Assembly: GCA_903928755.1 (NCBI GenBank)
Contig: CAIYSH010000452.1
Span: 1 to 12,731, forward strand
DNA length: 12,731 bases
From: an uncultured Alphaproteobacteria bacterium
GTDB lineage: Bacteria; Pseudomonadota; Alphaproteobacteria; Caulobacterales; Caulobacteraceae
Direction: 5' to 3'
Numbering within the stretch: position 1 is the stretch's first letter; each line of letters opens with the position of its first letter. Made by a program: the position numbers and the translations under genes. Shown one piece after another: positions 1 through 6,933 of this stretch. Under the pieces are notes generated by a model. The model was given only the letters and a program-made list of their open reading frames with translations. It was not told the origin of the DNA and did not search any database.

Positions 1-1
1 C

Positions 2-544
2 CTGGCCGGCCTGCTCGGCGATTCAGGGGACCTGGCCGCGGCGGCCAGACGCCTGGACCTCTATGCTGAAGAGGGCGACGGCCAGTGGTCAGGCGAGCCT
101 GCCCCCGGGGGCGGCTATGCCTTTGCCAGGATCAAGCGCGGCGTGACCGAAAAGGTCGTGCTGGATGAGCAGCTGCTGAATGCCGCAGACGCTCGGCGTC
201 TGGCCGAACGGGCTCGGGATCTGGCGGAATTCTTCTCTGCGCCGGGAACCTTTACCCGTCGTGACCGGACGACAACAGTTCGCGGCCCCATTGATCTGGT
301 TGCCGCCGTGATGGATGCCGGCCGTCGCGGCCTGTCCATCCAGCGTTATAAGGGGCTCGGGGAAATGAACCCGGACCAGCTCTGGGAAACCACCCTGGAC
401 GCCGATGCCCGCACCCTGCTGCAGGTCAAGGTCAACCACGCCGATGATGCGGACGACATGTTCACCCGGCTGATGGGTGATCTGGTGGAACCGCGCCGCG
501 AGTTCATCCAGGCCAATGCCCTGGACGCCGAGGTCGACGCCTAA
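2..544 (+). CDS. gyrB: DNA gyrase subunit B, C-terminal part (5' end outside window)
   Basis: GyrB is the ATPase subunit of DNA gyrase, which introduces negative supercoils and relieves torsional stress in the cytoplasm. Only the last 180 residues are inside the window, and the frame is open from base 2, so the start lies to the left. The visible part is the end of the TOPRIM/C-terminal region. The motif QRYKGLGEMNPDQLWETT (about residues 115-132 of the fragment) is the hallmark of bacterial GyrB/ParE. The ending EPRREFIQANAL matches the usual GyrB tail (E. coli GyrB ends with a similar EPRR-FI--NAL segment), which favours GyrB over ParE. The stop is TAA at 542-544. The gene converges with recQ, whose stop lies 28 bp away. 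The segment around residues 10-45 is the less conserved alphaproteobacterial insert region. Identification is firm; the GyrB versus ParE choice rests on the tail. Confidence 0.95.
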   Translation: MAGLLGDSGDLAAAARRLDLYAEEGDGQWSGEPAPGGGYAFARIKRGVTEKVVLDEQLLNAADARRLAERARDLAEFFSAPGTFTRRDRTTTVRGPIDLVAAVMDAGRRGLSIQRYKGLGEMNPDQLWETTLDADARTLLQVKVNHADDADDMFTRLMGDLVEPRREFIQANALDAEVDA

Positions 545-545
545 A

Positions 546-570
546 ACCGGCTGCGGGACGTGGAGCCGGT
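546..570. terminator. Inverted repeat between convergent gyrB and recQ, probable bidirectional terminator
   Basis: ACCGGCT (546-552) and AGCCGGT (564-570) form a perfect 7-bp stem with an 11-base loop. The repeat fills the short gap between the gyrB stop and the recQ stop, where a shared terminator would be expected. AAAA flanks the left arm, which gives U's on the leftward transcript, but there is no long T tract on the rightward side. Function is inferred from position and symmetry. Confidence 0.5.
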
Positions 571-572
571 CT

Positions 573-2411
573 CTAACCGGTCGCCGTCAGCCTCTTTTCG
601 ACCACCGCCATGACCTCTGCGCCATAGCGGGCGAGCTTGCCTTCGCCGACGCCGGAGACAGCCAGCAGGGTCGAAGGTGTACGGGGCTGACGCAGGGCGA
701 TCTCTGCCAGGGTGCGATCAGAAAAGATCACATAGGGCGGCACGTGCTGACGTTTGGCCTCGGCCGCCCGCCAGTATCGCAGATCCTCGAACAGCTTCTG
801 GTCGCCGACGGCCAGTTCCACAGCATCCCGGCCGCGCTTGCGGGGCCGGGTCACCATGGCATCGCTGTCTTCAAGTGCCCGGCGCAGGGCGACCTGCCGC
901 TCGCCGCGATAGACGGCGCGAACACCCTCCACATCCCCAAGCCCGATCAGGGGGCGGCCGTCATTGGGGTCTTCCTTCAGGAGGCCGTCGAACAGCAGCT
1001 GGTCCACCAGATCCCGCCAGCCTGTGGCACTGAACTCCTTGCCGACCCCGAAGGTCGAAAGCCCGGCCTCGAAGGCTGACGGGTCCTTGGTCTTGCCCAG
1101 CAGGTGCTCGACCAGACGCCCCCGCCCGAACCGTCCACCCATGCGATGGGCCGCTGAGAGGGCCTTCTGGGCAGCTTCGGTGGCATCGACGGTCTCGACA
1201 GTTCCCAGGCACAGGTCGCACTGACCGCAGGCTTCGACCCCCTCTTCACCGAAATAGCGCCGCACTCCGGCCGCCCGGCAGGAGGCCCCGTCCAGCAGGG
1301 CATAGAGCTGGCGGACCTTGCGGTTCTGGACCGATTTCACCTCATCGGAGACCTCGCGGCCGTCAATGCGGCGATAGGCCCAGGCCATGTCAGAGGCCCC
1401 ATAGAGGGTGATGCCCTCCGCCGGCTCGCCATCCCGGCCGGCCCGGCCGATTTCCTGCCAGTAGGCCTCGATGGAGGCGGGGGGATCGGCATGGATCACA
1501 TAGCGGACATCAGGCTTGTCGACCCCCATGCCAAAGGCGATGGTGGCCACCATGACCCCGGATTCCGAGGCCAGGAAGTGTTCCAGACGCTCCGCCCTGA
1601 CCGCCTTGTCCAGACCCGCATGATAGGCCAGGGCCGGAACCCCGGCGCCGCGCAGGGCCTCGGCCAGCTTGTCCGTGCCGTCACGGGAACCGGCATAGAT
1701 GACCCCGGAACGGTCCGGACGGGCCTCAACCAGTTCGAGCACCCGCTTGTGCCCGGCACCCCGCTTGCGTTCCGCCGACAGGGCCAGTTCCGGCCGGGCG
1801 AAACTGGCGACGAATTCTGCGCTGTCATGCAGCTTCAGCTCGGTGCGGATGTCCTCCCGGGTTCGCACATCGGCTGTCGCTGTTACGGCCAGACGGGGAA
1901 CCTCAGGAAAGATTTCCGCCAGCCGACCCAGCATCCGGTATTCCGGGCGGAAGTCGTGTCCCCACTGACTGACGCAGTGGGCTTCATCAATGGCGATCAG
2001 GGACAGGGGCGTGCGTTTCAACCGCTCCATCATGGCCGGGGCCATCAGGCCCTCGGGCGAAACATAGAGCAGGTCCAGCTGACCAGCCTCGATCCTGGCC
2101 CAGGTCTCTGACCGCTCCCAGGCCTCGCCGGTAGAATCAATGCGGGCGGCGGCGACACCGGCTTGCAGCAGGCTGGCCACCTGATCGGTCATCAGGGCGA
2201 TAAGGGGTGAAATCACCAGGCCCAGACCCGGCCGCATCATGGCGGGAATCTGGTAGCAGACGCTCTTGCCGCCGCCGGTGGGCAGGACCGCCAGGGCAGA
2301 GCGCCCGGCCAGGATTTCCGAAATCACCTCGGCCTGCCGACCCCGGAATTCCGCGTGTCCGAAGGTCCGGCGCAGGATTTCCCGCGCCTGGGTGAGCGAG
2401 GCCGATGACAT
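573..2411 (-). CDS. recQ: ATP-dependent DNA helicase RecQ
   Basis: RecQ is a 3'-5' superfamily 2 DNA helicase acting in RecF-pathway recombination and stalled-fork repair. The 612 residues match the usual full length (about 610). In order: Walker A PTGGGKS at residues 44-50; motif II DEAH at 142-145, running into the RecQ aromatic-rich loop CVSQWGHDFRPEYR; motif III VTATA near 176-180; motif V FGMGVDKPDVR near 293-303; motif VI QEIGRAGRDG at 319-328; four zinc-binding cysteines at 378, 395, 398 and 401; a winged-helix RQC region; and a single HRDC domain from about 535 to the end. The ATG at 2409-2411 is preceded by AGGGGGG, a strong but closely spaced ribosome binding site, and the next methionine would remove the helicase core. 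It lies 38 bp downstream of the amidohydrolase gene in the same direction and probably shares its transcript. No LexA-like box was seen in front of it. All catalytic motifs are intact. Confidence 0.96.
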   Translation of the reverse strand: MSSASLTQAREILRRTFGHAEFRGRQAEVISEILAGRSALAVLPTGGGKSVCYQIPAMMRPGLGLVISPLIALMTDQVASLLQAGVAAARIDSTGEAWERSETWARIEAGQLDLLYVSPEGLMAPAMMERLKRTPLSLIAIDEAHCVSQWGHDFRPEYRMLGRLAEIFPEVPRLAVTATADVRTREDIRTELKLHDSAEFVASFARPELALSAERKRGAGHKRVLELVEARPDRSGVIYAGSRDGTDKLAEALRGAGVPALAYHAGLDKAVRAERLEHFLASESGVMVATIAFGMGVDKPDVRYVIHADPPASIEAYWQEIGRAGRDGEPAEGITLYGASDMAWAYRRIDGREVSDEVKSVQNRKVRQLYALLDGASCRAAGVRRYFGEEGVEACGQCDLCLGTVETVDATEAAQKALSAAHRMGGRFGRGRLVEHLLGKTKDPSAFEAGLSTFGVGKEFSATGWRDLVDQLLFDGLLKEDPNDGRPLIGLGDVEGVRAVYRGERQVALRRALEDSDAMVTRPRKRGRDAVELAVGDQKLFEDLRYWRAAEAKRQHVPPYVIFSDRTLAEIALRQPRTPSTLLAVSGVGEGKLARYGAEVMAVVEKRLTATG

Positions 2412-2449
2412 GTCCCCCCTATGGCGTGCGTCGCTGCGGACGCGAAGGC

Positions 2450-4204
2450 CTATTCGGCCGCCATCGCCACGGGGGCGGACTGGCTGCCGCGCAGAAGCCG
2501 CCCGGGCAGGGCCCCGGTGGGCTCCCCATCGCGATAGGTGATCACGCCGGCCACCAGGGTTGCCACATAGCCACGGGCCCGCTGCACCAGGCGACGGCCC
2601 CCGGCTGGCAGGTCATAGGCAACGCCAGGGGCGTCAAGGGTCAGACCCTCATAGTCGATGATGTTGAGATCGGCCCTGTAACCCGGCGCGATGAGTCCCC
2701 GGTCAAACAGACCGACAGCCTCTGCCGTATCCCGGGTCTGCATGCGGATCATGGCCTCGAGGGGAATCCTGGCACCGCGCGTCCGGTCACGGGTCCAGTG
2801 GGTGATGTTCGAGGTCGGGAAACTGCCATCACAGATCATGCCCACATGGGCACCGCCATCCGACAGGCCCGGCACCGTGTCCCTGTGGGTCAGCATGGCA
2901 TGGCTGGGGTCCAGGGATCCATCGGCATAGTTCAGGAAGGGCAGGTAGAGCATGCCGGTCCCGCCATTGGACAGCATGTGGTCCAGGGCCAGCTGATCGG
3001 GGGTCACCCCCTGGGCCCGGGCCAGGGCGGCCAGGGTCTGGTCAGGGGTCTGCTCATAGTCGGGGCTGGTCCCCATCAGGAACATGGTAGCCCAGTTCCG
3101 GGTCAGGCCAGCAGCAATGGCGTGCCCGCCAGCCGGGGTCGCCTGATCCAGGAGAGCGGACTGGAAGGTCTTGTCCTGCAGCCGGGCAAGCCGTTCCGAC
3201 AAGGGCAGGTCGGCGATCGCCTTGTAGGCCGGGGTATGGCTGAAGGGATTCAGGGTCAGCTCGAAGCCCAGCAGAACCCCCACGGGACGGCCACAGACCT
3301 GGGCCTTCATGGGCAGGCCGGCCTCGGTCGCGTCGGTCAGGGCGTCTAGCATGAGGCGCCAGGCATCGGGACCCCGGGCACTCTGGACCAGGCTGAAGGA
3401 CAGGGGTCGACCGGAGGCCTCGACCATCCGCCGCAACATGGCAAACTCCGCACGGGGATCGGCAAAATCTGACACGACCTGCAGGACCCCCTTGCCGGCC
3501 GCAGCAAGGCCCTGGGCAATCCCCGTCAGTTCGTCCTCACCGGCCGTGAGGGTCGGGGTGGGCTGGCCGTCAGAGGTCCGGTGGTTGAGGGTGCGAGAGG
3601 TCGAAAACCCAAGGGCGCCTGCCTCGACCGCCTTCTGCGCCAGGGCTGCCATGGCGGCAATATCGGCAGGGGTTGCAGGCTCACGATTGGCCCCGCGCTC
3701 GCCCATCACAAAAACCCGCAGGGCCGCATGGGGCAGCTGGGCCCCGATATCCACATCAAAGGCGCGGCGCTCGAGGGCATCAAGATAGTCCGGAAAGCTC
3801 TCCCAATTCCAGGGAAGGCCCTCGGTCAGCACCGGAAAGGGAATATCTTCGACCCCCTCCATCAGACGGATCAGCCGGTCATGGTCCTGTGGCCGACAGG
3901 GCGCGAAGCCGACACCGCAATTGCCCATGACCACAGTGGTCACCCCGTGCCAGGCCGACGGGGTCATGTGCGCGCCCCAGGTCGCCTGTCCATCATAGTG
4001 GGTATGGATATCGACAAAGCCCGGGGTGACCAGTCGACCCGCGGCGTCCAGTTCCTCGACACCACCGCCCGACACAGTCCCCACCTGGACGATACGACCA
4101 TCCTTGATGGCAATATCTGCGGAAAAAGCAGCACGGCCGGTGCCATCAACCACCGATCCGTTGCGGATCACCAGATCCCACGCGGCCTCTGCATGCTTCG
4201 CCAT
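2450..4204 (-). CDS. Amidohydrolase of the N-acyl-D-amino-acid deacylase (D-aminoacylase) family
   Basis: This is a metal-dependent hydrolase of the amidohydrolase superfamily, related to enzymes that release D-amino acids from N-acyl-D-amino acids; the true substrate is unknown. With the start chosen here it has 584 residues, longer than classical D-aminoacylases (about 480). Visible features are an N-terminal beta-sandwich strand (WDLVIRNGSVVDGTG), TPGFVDIHTHYDGQ with His67 and His69, GNCGVGFAP with Cys96, and SDGGAHVG with Asp449 as the likely catalytic acid. The C-terminal GLIAPGYRADLNIID strand is typical of the composite urease-like sandwich. His67, His69 and Cys96 coincide with the metal ligands I recall for Alcaligenes D-aminoacylase. 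The two further histidine ligands of that enzyme are not evident in the corresponding strands (GVLQVVSDF and PLSFSLVQ). The second of two in-frame ATGs (4204) was chosen because GGGAG lies 6 bases before it but touches the first ATG at 4210. It probably heads a transcript that includes recQ. Confidence 0.85.
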   Translation of the reverse strand: MAKHAEAAWDLVIRNGSVVDGTGRAAFSADIAIKDGRIVQVGTVSGGGVEELDAAGRLVTPGFVDIHTHYDGQATWGAHMTPSAWHGVTTVVMGNCGVGFAPCRPQDHDRLIRLMEGVEDIPFPVLTEGLPWNWESFPDYLDALERRAFDVDIGAQLPHAALRVFVMGERGANREPATPADIAAMAALAQKAVEAGALGFSTSRTLNHRTSDGQPTPTLTAGEDELTGIAQGLAAAGKGVLQVVSDFADPRAEFAMLRRMVEASGRPLSFSLVQSARGPDAWRLMLDALTDATEAGLPMKAQVCGRPVGVLLGFELTLNPFSHTPAYKAIADLPLSERLARLQDKTFQSALLDQATPAGGHAIAAGLTRNWATMFLMGTSPDYEQTPDQTLAALARAQGVTPDQLALDHMLSNGGTGMLYLPFLNYADGSLDPSHAMLTHRDTVPGLSDGGAHVGMICDGSFPTSNITHWTRDRTRGARIPLEAMIRMQTRDTAEAVGLFDRGLIAPGYRADLNIIDYEGLTLDAPGVAYDLPAGGRRLVQRARGYVATLVAGVITYRDGEPTGALPGRLLRGSQSAPVAMAAE

Positions 4205-4210
4205 CAACAT

Positions 4211-4219
4211 CTCCCGCCC
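4211..4219 (-). promoter_or_regulatory. Ribosome binding site that decides the amidohydrolase start
   Basis: On the minus strand GGGCGGGAG is followed by ATGTTGATG. The GGGAG core directly abuts the first ATG (4210), too close for normal initiation. It stands 6 bases from the second ATG (4204), a normal Shine-Dalgarno distance. This favours the shorter protein beginning MAKHAEAAWD. Confidence 0.6.
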
Positions 4220-4239
4220 ATTGAACAGTCCCTGCCGGG

Positions 4240-4268
4240 ATTACCGACCCTTAGAGGGGACGGGTCAA
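4240..4268 (-). promoter_or_regulatory. Sigma70-like promoter for the amidohydrolase-recQ transcript
   Basis: Read on the minus strand, TTGACC (4268-4263) and GGTAAT (4245-4240) are separated by exactly 17 bases. The first matches five of six bases of the -35 consensus and the second four of six of the -10 consensus. Transcription would start near 4233, leaving a short leader before the ribosome binding site at 4211-4219. It is the best promoter match I found in the window, but it has not been tested against background by computation. Confidence 0.5.
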
Positions 4269-4394
4269 GAGGCCGCGGACGGGAGCCGCGACAAACGCGG
4301 GCGCGGGACATCAGAATTATCTGTCGGCATGGGCTGAAGCCTTAACCGTGAGAGGTCAGGATGCGGGCCGTTAAGAGTGGAAAGAAGCCGGACC

Positions 4395-4523
4395 GTGGTG
4401 GCGCGATATTATTTTGTAGCGGCGGCCCTGATTGCCGCAATGCTTGGCTTCCTGCTGCCCGTTCCAGGCCAGGAGCCTCACCTCCAGTCCCAGGTACAGA
4501 CCATTTCTGTCGCCCTGGAGTGA
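4395..4523 (+). CDS. Possible small single-pass membrane peptide (unrecognised)
   Basis: A 42-codon reading frame starts at GTG 4395 and ends at TGA 4521-4523. An in-frame GTG at 4398 and an upstream one at 4377 (48 codons) are alternatives. The predicted peptide has a short N-terminus with one arginine and then a hydrophobic stretch of about 19 residues (YYFVAAALIAAMLGFLLPV, residues 5-23). A polar tail with several glutamines follows. This is the pattern of a membrane anchor or uncleaved signal sequence, with positive-inside topology putting the tail outside. A weak GGAAAGAAG lies 7 bases before GTG 4395. About two thirds of its codons end in G or C, lower than in the flanking genes. It lies alone between divergent genes, just before the methyltransferase. 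I do not recognise a family. It could be a chance hydrophobic frame, and an overlapping frame starting at ATG 4361 has the better ribosome binding site. Confidence 0.33.
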   Translation: MVARYYFVAAALIAAMLGFLLPVPGQEPHLQSQVQTISVALE

Positions 4524-4676
4524 TGCGGGGAAACCGGTGCCCGACGCTTTCCAGCCGCACCGACCTTTGGGTTCAGGCTGGTAGGTGTCAAATAAAACAA
4601 ACAATTCAAAGATTTAATCGAAATCTCCGCACGATGTCCGGTTTCCACCTGTCGGAACTTGCTCTAGCCTGAGCCG
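4524..4676 (+). promoter_or_regulatory. Upstream region of the methyltransferase gene with an AT-rich island
   Basis: Within this otherwise GC-rich stretch, about 4587-4622 is strongly AT-rich (runs such as AAATAAAACAAACAATTC). It also contains a small imperfect palindrome GATTT-AATCG-AAATC at 4611-4625. It is the most AT-rich part of the window and most likely holds the promoter of the methyltransferase gene. I could not assign convincing -35 and -10 boxes: TTGGGT at 4567 with AAATAA at 4590 is the best pair at 17 bases. The methyltransferase start also overlaps GAGTC (4679-4683), which fits the GANTC site methylated by CcrM in alphaproteobacteria. Confidence 0.4.
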
Positions 4677-5828
4677 GTGAGTCGGACCTTCTATGAATTC
4701 TTTGCTGGCGGTGGCATGGCGCGGCTCGGTCTCGGCGCGGGCTGGACCTGTGCCTTGGCCAACGATTTCGACCCCACCAAGGCTGCGGCCTATCGCCGGA
4801 ACTTTCCGGACGCCGGGCTTCATCTCATCGAAGGCGATGTCTGGGCGCTCACCCCCGGCGACCTGCCAGGTCAGGCCGATCTCGCCTGGGCGTCATCCCC
4901 CTGTCAGGATTTCAGCCTGGCCGGCGGGCGGGCCGGACTGGCCGGCGGGCGGTCTTCGGCCTTTTACGGCTTCTGGAAACTCATCGTGGCCCTTGGGTCC
5001 GAGGGGCGGGCCCCCAGGATTCTGGTGATCGAAAATGTCACCGGCCTGCTGACCTCCAACGGCGGGGCCGACTTCACCGCCCTGTGCGCAGCTCTGGCAG
5101 GGCAGGGATACGCCTACGGGGCCCTGGAAATAGATGCCGCGCCCTTCCTGCCACAGTCCCGGCCCCGGGTCTTTGTCATTGCCGCCAGGGATGGAGCCCG
5201 GAGTGGGTTCGAGGGACGGGTCGGTGCCAACCCTTTCAGGACAGCTGCCATTGGACGGGCGTTTGAGCGCCTGCCTGCTGACCTGAAAGTCCACTGGATG
5301 GACTGGGCAGGCGCAGCACCCCCCCGACGCAATTCAACCCTCGCCGCCTTGCTGGATCCCGACACCGAGGTCAGGTGGAACACGGCCGCCGAGACCGAAC
5401 GGCTGATCACCCTGATGAGCCCGAGACATCAGACCCGTATTGCCACTCTTGGGGCATCGGGCGAGCGATCGGTCGGGGCGCTGTTCCGGCGGACCCGGCT
5501 TGTGGATGGCCGACGCCAGCAGCGGGCCGAAGTCAGGTTCGACGGTCTGGCCGGTTGCCTGAGAACGCCCCGGGGGGGATCCTCCCGCCAGACCCTGGTG
5601 CTGGTGGACAGGGGCCAGGTCCAGTCCCGGCTGATCAGTCCCCGGGAGACAGCGCGGCTGATGGGACTGCCGGAAACCTACATCCTGCCCGGGTCCACCA
5701 CAGCGGCCCTCCATGTCACCGGCGATGGGGTCGCGGTCCCTGTGGTGGGCTGGCTGGCCCGGGAGATCATCGAACCCCTGCTGGAAGACCTGGAGAAATC
5801 TGCAGAGGGGGCCTGTCAGATTTCCTGA
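4677..5828 (+). CDS. Orphan DNA (cytosine-5-)-methyltransferase
   Basis: This enzyme transfers a methyl group from S-adenosylmethionine to C5 of cytosine in a specific DNA sequence. The 383 residues carry the C5-methyltransferase motifs in standard order. They are motif I FYEFFAGGGMARLGLG (5-20, cofactor binding), motif IV SSPCQDFSLAGG with catalytic Cys76, motif VI IENV (118-121) and motif VIII QSRPRVFVIA (160-169). A variable target-recognition stretch (about 175-285) follows, then motif IX in FDGLAGCLRTPRGGSS (288-303), and motif X from the RETARLMGLP segment to GDGVAVPVVGWLAREI near the C-terminus. The GTG at 4677 is the only possible start: an in-frame TAG at 4665 precedes it and motif I begins four codons later. 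Its ribosome binding site is weak, so translation may be low or leaderless. No restriction endonuclease, very-short-patch repair gene or mobile element is nearby, so it looks like a resident orphan enzyme. The target sequence cannot be read from the protein. Confidence 0.93.
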   Translation: MSRTFYEFFAGGGMARLGLGAGWTCALANDFDPTKAAAYRRNFPDAGLHLIEGDVWALTPGDLPGQADLAWASSPCQDFSLAGGRAGLAGGRSSAFYGFWKLIVALGSEGRAPRILVIENVTGLLTSNGGADFTALCAALAGQGYAYGALEIDAAPFLPQSRPRVFVIAARDGARSGFEGRVGANPFRTAAIGRAFERLPADLKVHWMDWAGAAPPRRNSTLAALLDPDTEVRWNTAAETERLITLMSPRHQTRIATLGASGERSVGALFRRTRLVDGRRQQRAEVRFDGLAGCLRTPRGGSSRQTLVLVDRGQVQSRLISPRETARLMGLPETYILPGSTTAALHVTGDGVAVPVVGWLAREIIEPLLEDLEKSAEGACQIS

Positions 5829-5855
5829 ACCGCCTTGCCAACAAGCTCCCTTCCA

Positions 5856-5873
5856 AATCCTGCCGGCAGGATT
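5856..5873. repeat. 18-bp perfect palindrome between the methyltransferase and cysK genes
   Basis: AATCCTGCCGGCAGGATT reads the same on both strands over all 18 bases and stands in the 85-bp gap, 27 bases after the methyltransferase stop and 40 bases before the cysK start. There is no loop and no T tract after it, so an operator or a protein-binding or methylation site is at least as likely as a terminator. Its centre, TGCCGGCA, fits YGCCGGCR, a sequence known to be cytosine-methylated in Caulobacter crescentus. Confidence 0.6.
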
Positions 5874-5894
5874 AAGTTCGATCCAACAGCTGAA

Positions 5895-5904
5895 CCCTGC
5901 AGGG
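5895..5904 (+). promoter_or_regulatory. cysK ribosome binding site inside a 10-bp palindrome
   Basis: CCCTGCAGGG is a perfect palindrome, and its right half AGGG (continuing AGGGAC) is the Shine-Dalgarno sequence 9 bases before the ATG at 5914. It supports this start over the in-frame upstream codons, which lie inside the methyltransferase gene. Confidence 0.55.
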
Positions 5905-5913
5905 ACAATCGCC

Positions 5914-6888
5914 ATGGCCACCTATGACGCCTCCAATCACAAGCGGACCGGCCGGGGGAAGATCTACGCCTCGATCATCGATACCATTGGCGATACCCCC
6001 CTTGTCGCCCTGCCCAACCTGACCCGGGCCCTGAAGCCGCAGGGCACGGTCCTGGCCAAGCTGGAGTTCTTCAATCCCATTTCGTCGGTCAAGGACCGGA
6101 TCGGCGTCAGCCTGATCGAGAGCCTTGAGGCCCAGGGTATTCTCAAGCCCGGCTCGACCATTGTGGAACCCACCAGTGGCAATACCGGCATAGCCCTGGC
6201 CTTTGTGGCCGCATCCAAGGGCTACAAGCTCATCCTCTGCATGCCCGAGAGCATGTCAGTGGAGCGTCGCAAGATGCTGCTCCTGCTCGGGGCCACGCTG
6301 GAATTGACCCCGGCCGAACGGGGCATGGCCGGCGCAGTCGCCCGGGCCCGGGAACTGGTGGAAGCCATTCCAGGCGCCGTCCTGCCACAACAGTTCGACA
6401 ATGCGGCCAATCCACTCATCCACCGGGTGTCGACGGCCGAAGAGATCTGGAATGACACCGAAGGCAAGGTGGATGCCGTGGTTTCAGGCGTCGGCACCGG
6501 TGGCACCATTACCGGAATCGGCCAGGTCCTGAAGGCGCGCAAACCCTCCCTCCGGATGGTGGCGGTCGAGCCGGAAGCCTCACCTGTGCTGTCAGGCGGC
6601 CCCCCTGCCCCGCACAAGATTCAGGGAATCGGCGCGGGCTTCGTGCCCTCGATCCTGGACCGGGGCGTGATTGACGAGATCATCCAGGTCTCCAATGACG
6701 ACAGCTTTGCCATGGCCCGTCGGGTCGCCCGCGAAGAAGGCATTCCGGTGGGTATTTCATCCGGGGCCGCCCTGACGGCAGCTTTCGACCTCGCCGCCAG
6801 GGATGAATTCGCCGGCAAGACCATCGTCACCATCATTCCCAGCTTTGCCGAACGCTATCTGTCCACCGCCCTGTTCGACGGACTTTAG
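5914..6888 (+). CDS. cysK: Cysteine synthase A (O-acetylserine sulfhydrylase)
   Basis: CysK is a pyridoxal-phosphate enzyme that makes L-cysteine and acetate from O-acetylserine and sulfide, the last step of cysteine assimilation in the cytoplasm. The 324 residues are the normal length with a slightly long N-terminus of about 15 residues before the IGDTPLVALPN strand (25-35). The cofactor lysine is Lys60 in NPISSVKDRIG. The substrate loop is PTSGNTG (86-92), the phosphate-binding loop GTGGTITG (194-201), and the cofactor-nitrogen serine lies in ISSGAA (281-286). KMLLLLGATLELTPAERGMAGAV is typical of CysK rather than cystathionine beta-synthase; there are no CBS domains or haem-binding segment. 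The start was chosen from the AGGGAC ribosome binding site; the longer frame would overlap the methyltransferase by over 100 bp. It lies 85 bp after the methyltransferase in the same direction and could be co-transcribed with it, but no functional link is apparent. Confidence 0.94.
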   Translation: MATYDASNHKRTGRGKIYASIIDTIGDTPLVALPNLTRALKPQGTVLAKLEFFNPISSVKDRIGVSLIESLEAQGILKPGSTIVEPTSGNTGIALAFVAASKGYKLILCMPESMSVERRKMLLLLGATLELTPAERGMAGAVARARELVEAIPGAVLPQQFDNAANPLIHRVSTAEEIWNDTEGKVDAVVSGVGTGGTITGIGQVLKARKPSLRMVAVEPEASPVLSGGPPAPHKIQGIGAGFVPSILDRGVIDEIIQVSNDDSFAMARRVAREEGIPVGISSGAALTAAFDLAARDEFAGKTIVTIIPSFAERYLSTALFDGL

Positions 6889-6933
6889 GGCGGCGTCAGG
6901 CGCGGGGAAGAGCCGAGGGTCGGCGTGCAGGAG

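Noticed and set aside
2405..3349. Long open frame opposite the amidohydrolase and recQ start
   Set aside because: It is antisense to a clearly conserved gene, rich in Gly, Gln, Pro and His, and typical of a frame left open by GC-rich codon bias. The same applies to long antisense frames at 1491-2111, 6757-7614 and 11168-11971.
4341..4375. CTTAAC (4341-4346) and GTTAAG (4370-4375) as CtrA half-sites; a third copy at 10041-10046
   Set aside because: No pair has the TTAA-N7-TTAA spacing of a full CtrA site; single half-sites are too short to support a call.
4361..4672. A 103-codon rightward frame starting at ATG 4361 with AGAGG upstream
   Set aside because: The ribosome binding site is good, but the predicted protein is a Pro/Arg/Ser/Cys mixture without domain or periodicity and runs through the AT-rich promoter-like island up to the methyltransferase start. 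It overlaps the more protein-like 42-codon frame.
5713..5913. Upstream extension of cysK into the methyltransferase gene
   Set aside because: It would overlap the conserved C-terminal motif X of the methyltransferase by over 100 bp and lacks CysK homology; ATG 5914 has the ribosome binding site.
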